From the NCBI GenBank assembly GCA_037126765.1, contig JBBCBC010000001.1, positions 19,300,622 to 19,364,621 on the forward strand: DNA of 64,000 bases, read 5' to 3'. Position numbers and translations under genes: made by a program. Numbering within the stretch: position 1 is the stretch's first letter; each line of letters opens with the position of its first letter. The notes under the pieces were generated by a model that ran no database searches, was not told the DNA's origin, and saw only the letters and a program-made list of their open reading frames with translations. Source of the stretch: Stenogyne calaminthoides (lineage: Eukaryota; Streptophyta; Magnoliopsida; Lamiales; Lamiaceae). This document shows, piece by piece, positions 1 through 12,261 of the stretch.

Positions 1-1330
1 CACATGCTTGCATCCGTGTGTGCAATCGGATTTTGTGAAATAGCAATGACACTATTATTGTCACAAAATATTGGTACTTCATTGCTTCTACAACTTTATA
101 ATTCCTTAATTGTTGTGCGAGCCAAAGAATCGAAAGCAAAGCAAACTTCCTGCACCATGTATTCACCCGATAGATCTTGGTTGCTCTTGAGGTCCATTTC
201 TTTGAAAACCAAGATATCGAAACTTGCTTCCAAGAAATTGACAAGTTCTGTAGTGGACTTCAATCAATCCTCGCAACCTCCATAATCGACATCCGAGTAA
301 CCCGGTTAATTCAAGGTTATCATCAGCTGGATACCATAATCCTCTATTCATTGTGCCCTTAAGATACTTTAGTATAGTTTTGGCAGCCTCCATGTGACTA
401 ACCTTATGATTAGCTTGGTATCTTGCACATATCCCAACAGAGAATGTTATATCCGCCCTACTTCTTTGTGAGATAGAGCAATGATCCAATGATTCCTCTA
501 TAATCAGTATGACTTACTGATTTGCCTTCAGAATCAGGATCCATCTTGTAGTTAGTATTCATAGGAATTCTAACTGCATTGCAATTCTGTACACCATACT
601 TGCAATCGGATCCTCAATGTACTTTGCCTGGTTGATGAAGATTCATTCCTTTGATTGTTTCACTTGAAGACCTAGAAAGAAATTCATCTCTCCCATCATT
701 GACATCTCAAACTTGCCTTTCATCAGTGTTGAAAACTTTTCACACAGTTGATGGTTTGGAGATCCAAAAATGATGTCATCAACATATATCTGAACCAGCA
801 AGATATCTTCCCCATCTTCTATCCTGAACAGAGTTCTATCAACAATTACTTTGACAAAGCCATGGTCAGTAAGAAACTGAGAAAGAGTATCATACCATGC
901 TCTGGGTGCTTGCTTAAGACCATACAAGGCTTTTATGAGCCTGTAAACTTGGTCATTTTGTTTGAAACCTGGAGGTTGTTCTACATAAACCTCTTCTTTA
1001 AGCACACCGTTCAGAAATGCACTTTTCACATCCATTTGATAGATCGTGAACTTCATGTGGGCGATATGCAAGAAACAATCGATGGCTTCTAGTCTTGCAA
1101 CCGGGTGCAAAGGTTTCATCATAATCCAAGTCTTCTTCTTGGGAATAACCTTGTGCAACTAGCCTTGCCTTGTTTCTTACAATGTTGTTGTTTTCATCTC
1201 TTTTATTCTTAAATACCCACTTGGTTCCATTGACATTGTGCCTTTCAGGTCTATCCACTAGCTCCCATACTTCATTTCTTGAGAATTGATTCAAATTTCA
1301 TCTTGCATAAAGAAGAATCCAATGAGAATC
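1..1330 (-). pseudogene. Sire-A copy 1 reverse transcriptase and RNase H (broken)
   Basis: The minus strand encodes copia RT followed by RNase H. The RT start reads as NQFSRNEVWELVDRP and GTKWVFKNKRDENN near 1180-1290. The catalytic YVDD box lies at 775-786, followed by FGSPNHQLCEKFSTLMKGKF. The conserved KTILKYLKGT marks the start of the RNase H region near 360-385, and the RNase H sequence runs to the left edge. The frame breaks several times, so no functional enzyme is encoded. The assignment to copia rests on integrase lying upstream and on the FKNKRDE and YVDDIIFG motifs. Confidence 0.88.
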
Positions 1331-3420
1331 TTGTAGAGCTTCAACCAATCTCGAGAGTCTTTTCTCCGATAGGAAGCGGCGAGAATAGTGCACTCTCACC
1401 ATGGAACCTTCTTGTTTTGACACCTTCAAGGTTAGATCACCCACAATCGACTTGTAGGATGACTATCTAACCATCTTTTTTCTAGATGTTCCCCCTTCAA
1501 TAGAATCCTCAACATTTAAAATGTTAGGTTTAGTTAATTCAATAAACTTCGGGAACAACGAGAAAAGAAGAAAGGGAATCATCTTCCTCGGGGAAATTCC
1601 ATTCGAAACATTGTCGGAGACATTTGTTCCCCTTTGGTTGATAGATTCCTCCTTTTGTGAATTTGCCTCACATGATTTGTGACCACATCTTCATTGGCAT
1701 CACATATCCGAGTTCCATCCAACTAGTGTCCTGCTCGATTGGTTACTTCTTCTTGATGTTGGTTTTCCTTCATTCTGAAGACTTTCCATCCTCGAGTCTC
1801 ACCATCCCGAGTTCCATCCCAAAACTTTTTATCGAGTCCTGAAACTCACCCAATCATAGATGGTGACCCTTACTTCTTCTTTTTTCGTGTTCAAATGATG
1901 TTTTGTCATTCTTTTTTCGGGCTTAATCTGGTGATTCTCTTGGTCGGGCTTCTTCAAGATCATGTTCTGTTTCTTCCATTTTGAACACAAGTAGATTCAT
2001 CAAAAACAACATGAGGTATTTCCTCCACAATAAGAGTCATACAGATTGTAAACTCGAAAGCTTTTTATCGACTTGAGAATATCCTAAGAATATTCCTTCA
2101 TCGAACTTTACTATCAAATGTTTTCAACCGATCTTTACCATTATTTTGTATGAAACACTTGCAACCAAACACACACGAAAGAAAGAAAAACAAGAGGCTT
2201 CCTTTCATTCCAAAGCTCATAGGGTGTTTTGCCTTGACTCTTGGTCAAGATGGATCTGCTTCCGAGAATAGCATGTAGTTGTTGACAAATTCAACCCAAA
2301 ATCTTTTAGGAATATCGAAGCCTTAAATATCATTGTCCTTGCAACTTCTTTCGTAGTCCTGTTCCTTCTTTCAAAGAACACCATTTTGTTGAGGGTCCTT
2401 GCAAAATGATGTTTCATGAGAAATTCCATTTGTTTTTACAATAATCGATATAATATAATTTATAAATTCAGATTCCCCTTGTTAGATCCGATTTTGACCA
2501 CACTTAGATTTTTCTCAATACACGAGCCTTTTCAAGAATTCAGGCTGACTTTATATTTAGTCTCTTTTCATCGAAAAGAATATGACCCAAGTATATCTTG
2601 AGTAGTCATCAACTACTACTAGTGTGTATTTTCCGCCATTGGTGCTCATCGGTGTTATTGGACCAAAAAGATCCATATGCAACAATCGGAAGTATTCTTT
2701 CAAAGAGAAACATCTACTTTGCTTTTAAATGATGCTCTAATTTGTTTTCATTTTTCAAAAACGATCACAAATATGTTCCTTAATGAACACTTCATTAGGA
2801 AACCCTCTCACAAGAGCTAATCTTGCAAGTTTATTTTGAGGTTTTGAAATTCAACTTGTGATTCATTCTTTTATGCCATAACCAACTTAAACGGGTATCT
2901 GTGGAACTTTTTGCAACCAAACATGTATCTTTAGGAGTTGAACTCCAATCAAAAATGGGTTTTTCGAAGATACACATTTCCTTTTCTAGTACCGGATAAA
3001 AATGAATACTTTCTGTGAGATATCATCTTTCATATAACATAAGTTCTTAGAGAACTCAACATTGAAACCCTTATCACAAAATTGGCTTATTGAAAGCAAG
3101 TTATGCTTCAATCCAGATACATATGAAACACCATGGATATGAACTGAGTCGATTTCCAAAGTTCCATATCCTTCAAGATCTTCCCGTCCTTGGAGTTATC
3201 TCCAAAAGTGATCTCGAGGGCTCTTTGTTCAACATAGTCATATGAACGAAAGTATCTTCTTGAATCTCGAGGCATATGTCTTGAGCATCCACCGTCAAGA
3301 TACCATACATCGAATCGGGAAAAGAAGTCATCATTGAAACCCTTTTTCATCTCTACTCATCGCTATGTGATCTTCAATCACCAAAGGTGCCAAGCTTTTC
3401 CTCCCCGAAAAAACATCAAT
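1331..3420 (-). pseudogene. Sire-A copy 1 protease and integrase (broken)
   Basis: The minus-strand protease/pre-integrase junction reads WYLDGGCSRHMPRDSRRYF at about 3270-3325. Its sister copy has the same Asp-Gly-Gly, where copia proteases normally have Asp-Ser-Gly. ITFGDNSKDGK follows near 3190. Integrase remnants run from about 2900 to 2150, with a recognisable NRTTKEVARTM segment near 2330-2360 that corresponds to the third catalytic Glu region of the sister copy. From 1331 to 2100 lies the integrase-RT linker, with no clean frame. Numerous frameshifts are present. Confidence 0.75.
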
Positions 3421-6021
3421 TTTAGGTACCCAATTTGTGTAGGGTCCTACAAGGTTAATGTTTGCACCTTTCGAATCCAAATCTTTCGACAACTCTAATC
3501 ACTTTAGAGTGGATGATCATCTTCCATAAACATCTACATACACATTTACTACTCAACCTGGGTGCCTTAGCGGTTTCAGGATAAGTTTATGAGTGCTAAA
3601 CATTAGCATGAACATGGGCTTTTGAATTTTTCTTTGGTTTGGACTAACCTTTTGTTCATTTGCTTTGGATGTAGGAGTTGGACTCGAACACCGTATAAAA
3701 TCGTACCGGTCATACTTGTCATATCTTTGTATAAGAAAACTTGGATTCGGTAACCTTTACACTTTTTTATATGCAAGTGGGGTTCAAAGGGTTTTTCGAC
3801 ATTTTAATAGGAACTTCAAATTGGGTCTTTTTCCTGCAACAAGATCTTTAGAGGACTTGGTCTCTTTTTTTTTGAGAATGTCTCTAATCTTGAGTGTTTC
3901 TCTTCCGAAGATTCCTCCGATGGTTCCAAAGAATCCAGATCCTTTTGAAAATAAAAGTTGCATTCTTAAACACCATGAGGCTTTTCCAAAGTTCCATTCA
4001 TACATGCTGAATTTTTCCAAAAAGTGAAAGTGCTCTTTGTTCAACATAATTTTTCTAGCCTTCACCTTGAGGTTTGGGCTTTTCCTCTACTCCGATCATT
4101 GATCTTCAATCGACTCGATTGCCCTTTTTTTAGGTAACCATGGGTCCTTTTCCTTGTCTACAACCTTGGGCATTTCTTCATTTGAAGTGTGGGTGCCATT
4201 GGTTTTACAAAGATTGTCTTCTTTGCTTACTTGATGCAAAGATTCAGATGACCTTATGAGGTTCCCCCGAATGTATCCCAATCCGATTTTTATAGTGACA
4301 GATCTCTGGTAACTCAATTTCATCTATTACTTTAGATGCTTTGAGATTCAATAGAGTTAGCTTCTTTAGGCTTTCCTAGAACATCATTCACTTTCACTAT
4401 CCTCACATTTTTCTTGTGAGAGTTTCATGCTTCTCGAGAGGTCATTGAACTTAGTTATCATCAAATTTTAATCTCTTCAATTGATTTCTCTAGCTTTTTA
4501 GTTAGGGTCACTATCAACTTCTTTTTTCGAGAGTTGTACTTTCGAACATCCATTGTTCATCAAGAGTCTCCCATTAATTGAGAAGTGATTTTCGGCTTTA
4601 ATTGACTAGAGTCTTTCCACTTAAGATTTTCAAATTGATTCCTTTATTCTCGCTCTTGAGTTTCATTTAGCGTTCTTGTAAAAAAGATAGTCCTTCATTA
4701 GACTCTCAAAAGAATCCATCGAGTCAAAATGATCATTTTGATTGAACTTGACAACTCTTGTGCTAGTGTAGGAGAAACAACAGAGAAAGAAGAGTTTACC
4801 TCCTCAATAGCCATCGAGACATGTCATCACTTTCACCAGACGAGAATATTTCATCCGAATAGCTAGATCCCTCCTCGAGAATGTTCTTCTTATGCAACCA
4901 TGGTTTTTTCTTGGAGAACTTCTTGTCTCTTTTTAGAGAACTTGTCTTTCTCTTCTCTCCTTAGACTTTCGGGTTAGGACAATCATCTTTGAAGTGACCT
5001 TTCTTTTTAGCAATTGTAGCATCTGTTGGCATCATCATCCCGATCACTTTCTTCTTTGGACTTGGAGTCCTTCCTTTTGGATGAAGATCCCTCGACTTTC
5101 GGTCCTTCTTCTTCTCGGTTGATCTGTCCTCGGGTTTCTTCCGGTACTGTGATTCCCCCTGTAATAGTTTTTGTATTTTCCATATCGACTATTAAGTCTT
5201 TCAAACCTCCTTGCCATCAGTGCTAGCTTATCCTCAAGCTCATCCTGATTTTTAGCAAGGGAGTTCTCAGACTCTCTAGTTTTACAGGTTTTATCCTTGG
5301 CTTTAAAAGCCATATTCTTACTAGATGATGAATCATCTTTCTTTGTCGACCTTTTTTAGATTTCTTATCAATTACGAACTCATAGGCCTTCAAATTTCGA
5401 GAAGACTTGTTGGTATGGCATTGAATTAATGTTTTTGGTGTTTTCAATCACCATCGCATGTATATCCCATTTCTTAGAAAGACCTCTAAGAATTTTCAAT
5501 GCAACTTCTCTCTCAAGGGATATTTCTTACCAAGTGCATTTAGATCATTCATAATGCTAGTGAATCTGACTTCCAATTTGTCTATAGATTCACCTTCATC
5601 CATTTCAAAACTATCAAACTTTCCAATTGCAACTGAAAGTTTGTTTTCCTTGATGTGATATGTGCATTGGTACATTACAGCTAGTGTATCCCAAATTTCT
5701 TTTGCGGATTACGGTGAGAGATCATTCCCATCACACCATCATCAATTGTCTTTGTATAGTGTGTCTTTAGCAATATAGTCTAGATTGACTAACTTTCTCT
5801 CCTCGAGAGTCGGGTTGGTCATCGGACTTAGGAAATTCTGCTTTCTAGGATCGCTTTCTCTCATTTTCGTTCCTCCGGGATTCACCACAAAGAAATTGGA
5901 ATGGCCCTTCAGAGACCACTCTCCACATACGCTTCATGTTTAGAATACAGTGAGCCTCGCATTCTTAGTCTCCATAAATCATAGTTCTCCATTGAGAACA
6001 TGGGAAGTTTTTAGAAGACAT
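3421..6021 (-). pseudogene. Sire-A copy 1 gag (broken)
   Basis: The likely start is the minus-strand ATG at 6021-6019, just inside the primer site, matching the MSSKN-type start of the sister element. A gag core runs down to about 5300. A KDKTCKTRESENS segment follows, then a basic region and the zinc-knuckle start DDDANRCYNC near 5007-5035. After the knuckle come an acidic/serine-rich stretch and coiled-coil remnants. The gag-protease boundary is marked by GPYTNWVPK at 3424-3452. This long post-knuckle tail is characteristic of Sireviruses. There are many stops and frameshifts. Confidence 0.78.
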
Positions 6022-6133
6022 TTTATCTCGAGTCTTTTAAGAATTCAACAAATATGATCGATTCGGATAGACCACAAGTATTTTTTTAGAAAATAAAACT
6101 TTGGTCAACAAAGGTGTGGTCAAGTTGAACCAA

Positions 6134-6147
6134 CGCTTCCGATACCA
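6134..6147 (-). other. Primer binding site, initiator Met-tRNA type (Sire-A copy 1)
   Basis: The minus strand reads TGGTATCGGAAGCG two bases inside the LTR end. The plant copia standard is TGGTATCAGAGC, so CAG appears altered to CGG. The site fixes the 5' LTR end at 6150. Confidence 0.85.
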
Positions 6148-6149
6148 CT

Positions 6150-7896
6150 TGTTGGTCCCGGTGCAAACGAGTCTTACACATGTATGGGGGAATACACGTG
6201 TTCAATGGTTTTTAAAAACTTTTTTCTTCGAGGTCATCTTGGGTCGTTGTCCGATGATTTGGTCCCGAAAGCACAAATCGCCTCGAGTCAAAGTCTATCC
6301 GAGACAAAGGATCCTAAATCGCTTTTGACAACCTCGGATAATCCTAACCGAGTCCTCGAAGTTTTCGAGATCCCGAGTTGCTTGGATCGATAACTAACTT
6401 ATCAACCCTCGGAAGAGTAAGTTCGGTTTTGGTAACTATATGTTCTAGCTACTTAGATGTCTTGGATGGTTGGCCCTTAGTTTATACTGCTTTTAAGCTT
6501 TTTGTTTGAAAAACCTTCCTTTAATGGAATAATGATTAAAGTTGTGATTAGATTCAATTTATATTCAACTTTCAAAAAATTGATTCCAAGACAAAGAAAT
6601 ATCGCGATAAAAATATTTTCAAGAAATTATAGTGGTTCCTTCAAGCTCCCTCGTCCATTCTTGATCTTTTTCATTCTTAATCTTCCCTAAATGTTTCGGA
6701 CTACCTCTCGGTTTACTAACCTTTCTAATTTTGAGCTTTTCGAGTCTCAGGTACTAACTCAAAACTCACACGAACTTTCACCCAAGATAGATTACTTGAC
6801 CGATATCAATGTAGTTTACTTATCTTTTACAACTCCAATCTCTTCATTTCTTGAGTTTTTTCAACTTAGTTTCAATAAAGAACAATCTGAAGTCTAGGAT
6901 ATCTTGATTTGGATATATCTTATCAAGCTAGTCTTAGTGGAATGAGCTCTTTTCGATTTAAAGCACTTGGGAAATTCTTTTTTGAGATTCAACTTGCAAT
7001 ATATTTGAGCTCTTGAGTTTGACTCTCCTTTCAATGTAACACGTTTTAGGCAATAAGGTTTTTCATGTTGGAGAGATCTTCACTTTTTGCCTCTTATGGT
7101 TAGTACTATATTTAGGGTTTGATCTCTTTTTTTTAGGCAATAGCCTTTCATGTCAGTCTTCACTTTTTGATCGAACTTAGTACCTTTTATGGTGACTGTG
7201 TTGTCTTCCTCTTCTTGACTTTTTGTCTCTCGGTTTAAAGGTAGACAACTCAACGGCTCTTTTGGTTACAATCTACGAGTTGATATAACCTTAACAACAC
7301 TTTGTCTTAGTTCCTTTTATGCGCATTTGAATGTCTTGGGCAATATCTATTTTTCTAAGGAATCGCGATCTTCTCAATCTTGAATCCTTCCGGATAAATA
7401 TTTTCGATTGCCTCGGAACATTCGAGGTTTATCTTGAGCATTCAAGACATTCTTGAAGTCTTCATAATTTTTGAGCCTTTATTCTTGATCTTGATTCTTG
7501 ATCTTGGATGTCTTGAGTGTCTTGAGTCTTGTGGTCTTGAGTCTTGACGTCTTCTCGAGTCTTCACCGATATCTTGGTGATATCTTGAGTCTTCATTTCT
7601 TTTTAGTTTTCATTTCTTTAATATCTCATATCTTGTCTTCATTATCTCGGTTTCTCGAGTCTTGAAACTTCCGGTTTCATCTTTGAAACTTCGGTTTCTT
7701 CAGAAACTTACTGAGTTCTTGAAATCTTGAGATCCTAACCTGATCTATATCTGCTGACTATACATTTTGCAGATAACATCCTGAATACTCTAAAACTGAA
7801 TCCTGACTCAACTATCAAGATTATCCTGAACATGTCATACTCAGGGGTTTTGGGATCTAATCAAAATCATATCTTTATTAAATTCATCTCCCAACA
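6150..7896 (-). repeat. 5' LTR of Sire-A copy 1 (1747 bp)
   Basis: The ends are TGTTGGGAG (minus-strand start at 7896) and GGGACCAACA (end at 6150), directly followed by the primer site. It matches the two LTRs of Sire-A copy 2. The stretch 7440-7740 is a degenerate array of CTTGAGTCTTGA-like units, the counterpart of the AAGACTCAAGA units at 13215-13520. It is about 340 bp shorter than the 5' LTR of copy 2. Confidence 0.9.
6177..6200. promoter_or_regulatory. LTR-end inverted repeat with G-box-like core
   Basis: CACATGTAT and ATACACGTG form a near-perfect 9-bp stem around a G-rich loop. The same hairpin occurs at 15051-15075 in copy 2 with both arms as CACGTGTAT/ATACACGTG. CACGTG is the plant G-box (bZIP/bHLH) core. 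A regulatory role is inferred. Confidence 0.5.
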
Positions 7897-8250
7897 ACCT
7901 AAGTATGCAGAATCTAGGAATTACGTAAATACTAACATTTCGTAGAGACAACCACTGAGATGATGGATCTACCCAAAGTGCTTCTCAAATATGTCCCACG
8001 TCCACGAACGTAATCTGGTGGGAGGATTATCAACGAACTATTTTAATATTAAAGGAGAAAATAAAATATTTGGCCACCACCTTTGTGGATTTCTAATTTT
8101 TCCAACACATGGAATTGCACTTGGGGATGAAAATTCATCCCCTATTTATAATACTAGGGGTGGTCGAAAATTTGACCTAGGAATAAGATGGGAAAATCTT
8201 TTTCTTGATCTCCAAGAAATCTTGAATATATCCAATATATTATTTTCTCC
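7897..8250 (-). repeat. LTR-X fragment, inverted
   Basis: Read on the minus strand, this matches the 3' part of LTR-X (compare 9360-9720). It has the AATATATTCAAGATTTC region, a TATAAATA box (plus coordinates 8143-8150), the GGGGATGAA palindrome, the CCACAAAGGTGG segment and the GTTTACG-like tail near 7920. It starts exactly at the outer end of the Sire-A LTR and stops near 8250, where a plus-strand LTR-X begins. Confidence 0.78.
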
Positions 8251-9840
8251 ATATTTAGATAGATCCGAACAATCTATTGGTAGAAGTTGATGTGTAAGTC
8301 TCAGATTGGCTTGTCTTGACCAAGAGATTACACTAGTGCATTCGATGCGCTAAAGCGGACTTGCAGAGAGGATAAACTCATTCGCACTGACTTAAGGGAT
8401 GAAGAGTTAGACCTCAGTGGTTGTTGATTTCTTAATCTCTGTCACTTAATAAGGACTGTGTGTGATTAGTAGTTATTGCTTTGACTTATAAATGGGAAGA
8501 GAATCATTGCGACTTCGATACCCTATATCTTGGACAATAATATTAATTGCACGACAGTTGCTAAATTAATACAGAGAATCATGTGCTTGCAATGTCTTGC
8601 TTGATTGGTCCCCTTGGTGGGCCCGGAACCTTTATCATACCAAATCTTACAAGTGGAATTAATTTTTTGGTATGGATAATAAAGCTGGGCTGTCCTTACT
8701 CCAAGGATAAAAATATTAATTAATATAAAGCTTTTCAGTGGCTTAATTAATTAATGGACTAAATAATCTTAAACACGGGAAATAATAACCGGGAGCCATA
8801 TTACCGTAATATGGGTTAAGTTGGATAGTGCAATATTAATTATATAGTGGCATTAATTAATATTAATAGGCTGAATTATATTGTGGCTCAATATTGGAAT
8901 TCAGAAGCCCATTGGAAGATCCATCTTAATTTTCCTAAAGGCTCCTCAAGTAGTCCAATTAAAGTCCATAAAATAAAAGGTGCTTAAAATAAAATAAATT
9001 ATTGTTGCATTATATTTTCCTTGTTTTTCGAAAATATTGAAGAAAAAAGAGGGAGAAAAATTTTCTTGAAAATATCTTTATGGAAAGGAGATAAGTATTC
9101 TTGGAATACAAGATTATCCCATAAATTCAAGAAATCTCCCACTTGGTTTCTTTAATGGTAATTTTCGAAATATATAGAGAAATAATAGGAAGAAGGATTT
9201 TCTTGATTTTCTTGGAAATATTTTTATGGAAAAAGATATGTATTCTAGGAATACAATAATATCTCATAAATTCAAGAAAGATCCAATCTTGAAAGATCCC
9301 CTATTATTTTCGAAAATATTAGGCTAAATAAGGGTGTGAGATTTTGTGGAAAAATACACATGGAAAGAAGAATATATGGGATATATTCAAGATTTCTTGG
9401 AGATCAAGAAAAGATCTTTCCTAACCTTATTTTGAGTCTAAAATTTCGTTCCCCCCTCTATATAAATAAGGGGATGAAAATTTTCATCCCCTAGAGTTCC
9501 ATGTGTTGGAAATATTAGAAATCCACAAAGGTGGTGCAACAATTTTTTATTTTCCTTTGTTTTATTCATCGGAGAACCTTCCACCGGGGTTATTGGACGA
9601 GGACTTGGGAATGCTTGAGAAGGACTTTTGGTGGGTATCCAAATACTTGATCCTGTCTGTCTCAGATCGTCTCTCCAACGGGTACGTTTACGTAAACTCC
9701 TAGAAATTTCGCATGCTAGGATCTTTTACGTGAAATATTATTTGCATGTTGTTGTTGGATTGATTATTATTTGAATTCACTTAGGTAAATTCATGCTAGT
9801 AATAATTGTTAATTTAAATTTGTGTTTATGAGGTCATCCC
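8251..9840 (+). repeat. LTR-X copy 1, 5'-truncated LTR
   Basis: It aligns with the complete solo LTR-X at 58542-60377 from about position 270 of that LTR onward. Shared landmarks are GGCTTGTCTTGACCAAGAG, CCTCAGTGGTT, CGGGAAATAATAACCGGGAG, the TATA box, CCACAAAGGTGGTGCAAC and the GCATGCTAGG/TTTACGTGAA tail. It lacks the terminal CCCCAACA and runs into block U at 9841. By eye it is clearly more diverged from the 58542 copy than the piece at 41955-42431 is. No coding capacity. Confidence 0.85.
9459..9491 (+). promoter_or_regulatory. LTR-X TATA box and 22-bp palindrome
   Basis: TATATAAATA at 9459-9468 is followed at once by a perfect palindrome (9470-9491) with arms GGGGATGAAAA and TTTTCATCCCC. 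The same TATA box is at 42034-42041 and 59981-59988, and inverted at 8143-8150. The box is probably the retrotransposon promoter. The palindrome lies where the transcript would start. Confidence 0.6.
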
Positions 9841-10276
9841 GATAGATCCTGATATGTAATCCCAACATAGGTCATCTGAGGTCTCACACACTCAATGACA
9901 GCAGTGACTCAAGGGACAGATAAGAACAAATGCAAACAATCAAACATAATATTATAATAAGTGCAACGCCATATATTTAATAATAAATAAATAATAATAT
10001 TAAATCAATACTGAATATTATCTGAGCATTATGTCCTTACAATGGATTGTCTCTAGGACACTAACACTAACAAAACCTACACAAATTATTCTGCAATAGA
10101 CATTTCCGTAGACAATTACATTTGTAATTTGAAGTAATTTAGAATTATCTACAAATAAATTTACCTATGAGTTACATTTTCGTAGGCAAATTATGTGTAG
10201 ATAATTTGAGGATTTTTTTTTTAATTTTTAAAGGAGATAATTTGAAGATTTAAAATGTCTATATGATTAGGAAATT

Positions 10277-12156
10277 TTGTGGGCAAGCCATAAGCAATCC
10301 TCACTATTTAACAACGAAATTATTTTTATTGAAAATTTCATAGGCATATTGAAAAATTCATATGCAATTCTCTATTTTCTTATAGCTAGCTAGTGTTAAA
10401 AGTATTTATTAAATTCTACAAAAAATTGGGGGGTATATATGATAGTTCGCAACGAAATTGAGGTGGGGCAATGACTTAAGTGTGCATCCGCATATGCATG
10501 TGTTATTACAAGGACATATGTGTGTACATAAAAATGACAAGTATGTGTTATTTATTTTTACAATAACACTTGCATGTTTGCCCTTATAGTAACACTGAGA
10601 GCAAGTTTTCCCTATTTTGACTTTGCGCGAATATTTAGAAAAATTCAGGGTCCGCTTGGTTGGGGGTAATGAAAGTGGGTAATATGATCACTTCTATTGA
10701 TGTTACTTGGTAGTTTTAATACAAAAATAATAGGAATAGAAATAAGCAATTGATTATTCTCATACATGATACACATTGTTCATGTTCTAACCAAATAATA
10801 ACAATATAATCAATAATTCTTAGTGATTGACCCCTCAATGATACTCATTACCATTACCATTCTCTAGTCACATCAAGTGGGTCCTTAATTTACCCAATTT
10901 AACCAATGAAGGATCCGTGAATTTTTATCCTCTCCCCAATATAATGTGCACTTATATTTCACGTAAAATATTTAAATCCCGCACATTCTCCATATATGCC
11001 TTTCTCCTTGATGCAACTAATATAGCATGAAACACTGGTGAAGCACAATCCCTTTGCCCTAGTGCTCCTTTCCTTGCATAATTTCAATTTTTCCGGCCCA
11101 GCTTCATCGTTGGCTACTTTTTGGGTAAACCATAAGCAATCCCTCACTATTTAACAACGAAATTATTTTTATTGAAAATTTCATAGGCATGTTAAAAAAT
11201 TCATATGCAATTCTCTATTTTCTTATAGCTAGAAAAGTATTTATGAAATTTTAAAATTTTTGAGGGATATATATGATAGTTCGCAACGAAATTGAGGTGG
11301 GCAATGACCTAAGTGTGCATCCGCCTATGCATGTGTTATTACAAAGACATACGTGTGTACATAAAAATGGCAAGTATGTGTTATTTATTTTTACAATAAC
11401 ACATGTTTGTCCTTATAATAACACTGAGAACGAGTTTTTCCTATTTTGACTTTGAGCGAATATTTAGGAAAATGCAGGGCCCGCTTGATTGGGGGTAATA
11501 GAAGTGGATAATAGGAATCACTTCTATTGATGTTGCTTGGTAGTTTTGATACAAAAATAATATGAATAGAAGTAAGCAATTGATTATCTTCACTCAATCC
11601 ACCTAACATGATACACATTGTTGATGTTCTAACCAAGCAATAACAATATAATTAATAACTCTTAGTGACTGAACCCTCAATGATACTCACTATCATTATC
11701 ATTTTCTAGTCACACCGCTGGTTCTCAATTTACCCAATTTAACCAGTGAAGGATCCGTAAATTTTTATCCCCTCCCCAATATAATTTGCACTTATATTTC
11801 ACATAAAATATTTAAAAGTGTTCCTCATTTGGCCGAAGTATCTCAGTCATTATTGGATGCTTTTTTTTTTAATTTAAAGATACACATATATATATAAACA
11901 CATCATGCTGAATAAAAATCAGTTTTTATTCATCATAATATTAATTCTGACGTCATGATGCCACAATACAAAGATTAATTAATTAACAGATTTTGTGACA
12001 ATAACATCGCGGGATAAATCCTGCACATTCTCCATATATGCCTTTCTCCTTGATGCAACTAATAGAGCATGAAACACTGGTGAAGCACAATCCCTTTGCC
12101 CTAGTGCTCCTTTCCTTGCATAATTTCAATTTTTCCGGCCCAACTTCATCCTTGGC
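10277..12156 (+). repeat. Tandem duplication A1/A2 inside block U copy 1
   Basis: Unit A1 (10277-11118) and unit A2 (11126-12156) both run from the CATAAGCAATCC / TTTAACAACGAAATT region to CCGGCCCA(A/G)CTTCATC. A2 carries an extra stretch of about 170 bp (11821-11993) and is more diverged. Block U copy 2 has a single unit (42885-43709) that is A1-like on its left and A2-like on its right. Confidence 0.85.
10648..10884. mobile_element. Possible MITE with degenerate terminal inverted repeats
   Basis: The left end GGGTCCGCTTGG and the right end CATCAAGTGGGTCC are loosely inverted. GGGGGTAATGAAAGTGG on the left pairs with ATTACCATTACCATTCTC on the right. Diverged copies lie in A2 near 11478-11725 and in block U copy 2 at 43241-43476. 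It could be an hAT- or PIF-type MITE. No clear target duplication was found, so this is tentative. Confidence 0.35.
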
Positions 12157-12261
12157 TATACATATTTCTATATATTTATCATATTAAAACCATCAAATAG
12201 GTTAGCAGAAAAATCAATGAAATTAAAAGGAAAAAGGCATTCGTAAAATAATTAAGACTAA

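Larger units (their letters stand above)
1..7896 (-). mobile_element. Sire-A copy 1, Sirevirus-like Ty1/copia element, 3' end outside window
   Basis: On the minus strand the order is 5' LTR (6150-7896), tRNA-Met primer site (6134-6147), gag, protease, integrase, RT and RNase H, running off the left edge. Integrase ahead of RT is the Ty1/copia order. The long gag with a coiled-coil tail after the zinc knuckle, and the third ORF in its sister copy at 13018-27598, point to the Sirevirus lineage. The LTR opens TGTTGGGAGATG and closes GGGACCAACA. The outer LTR edge abuts a minus-strand LTR-X fragment at 7897, so this element probably inserted into that LTR. All coding regions are broken by stops and frameshifts, part of which may be sequencing error. 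Confidence 0.9.
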
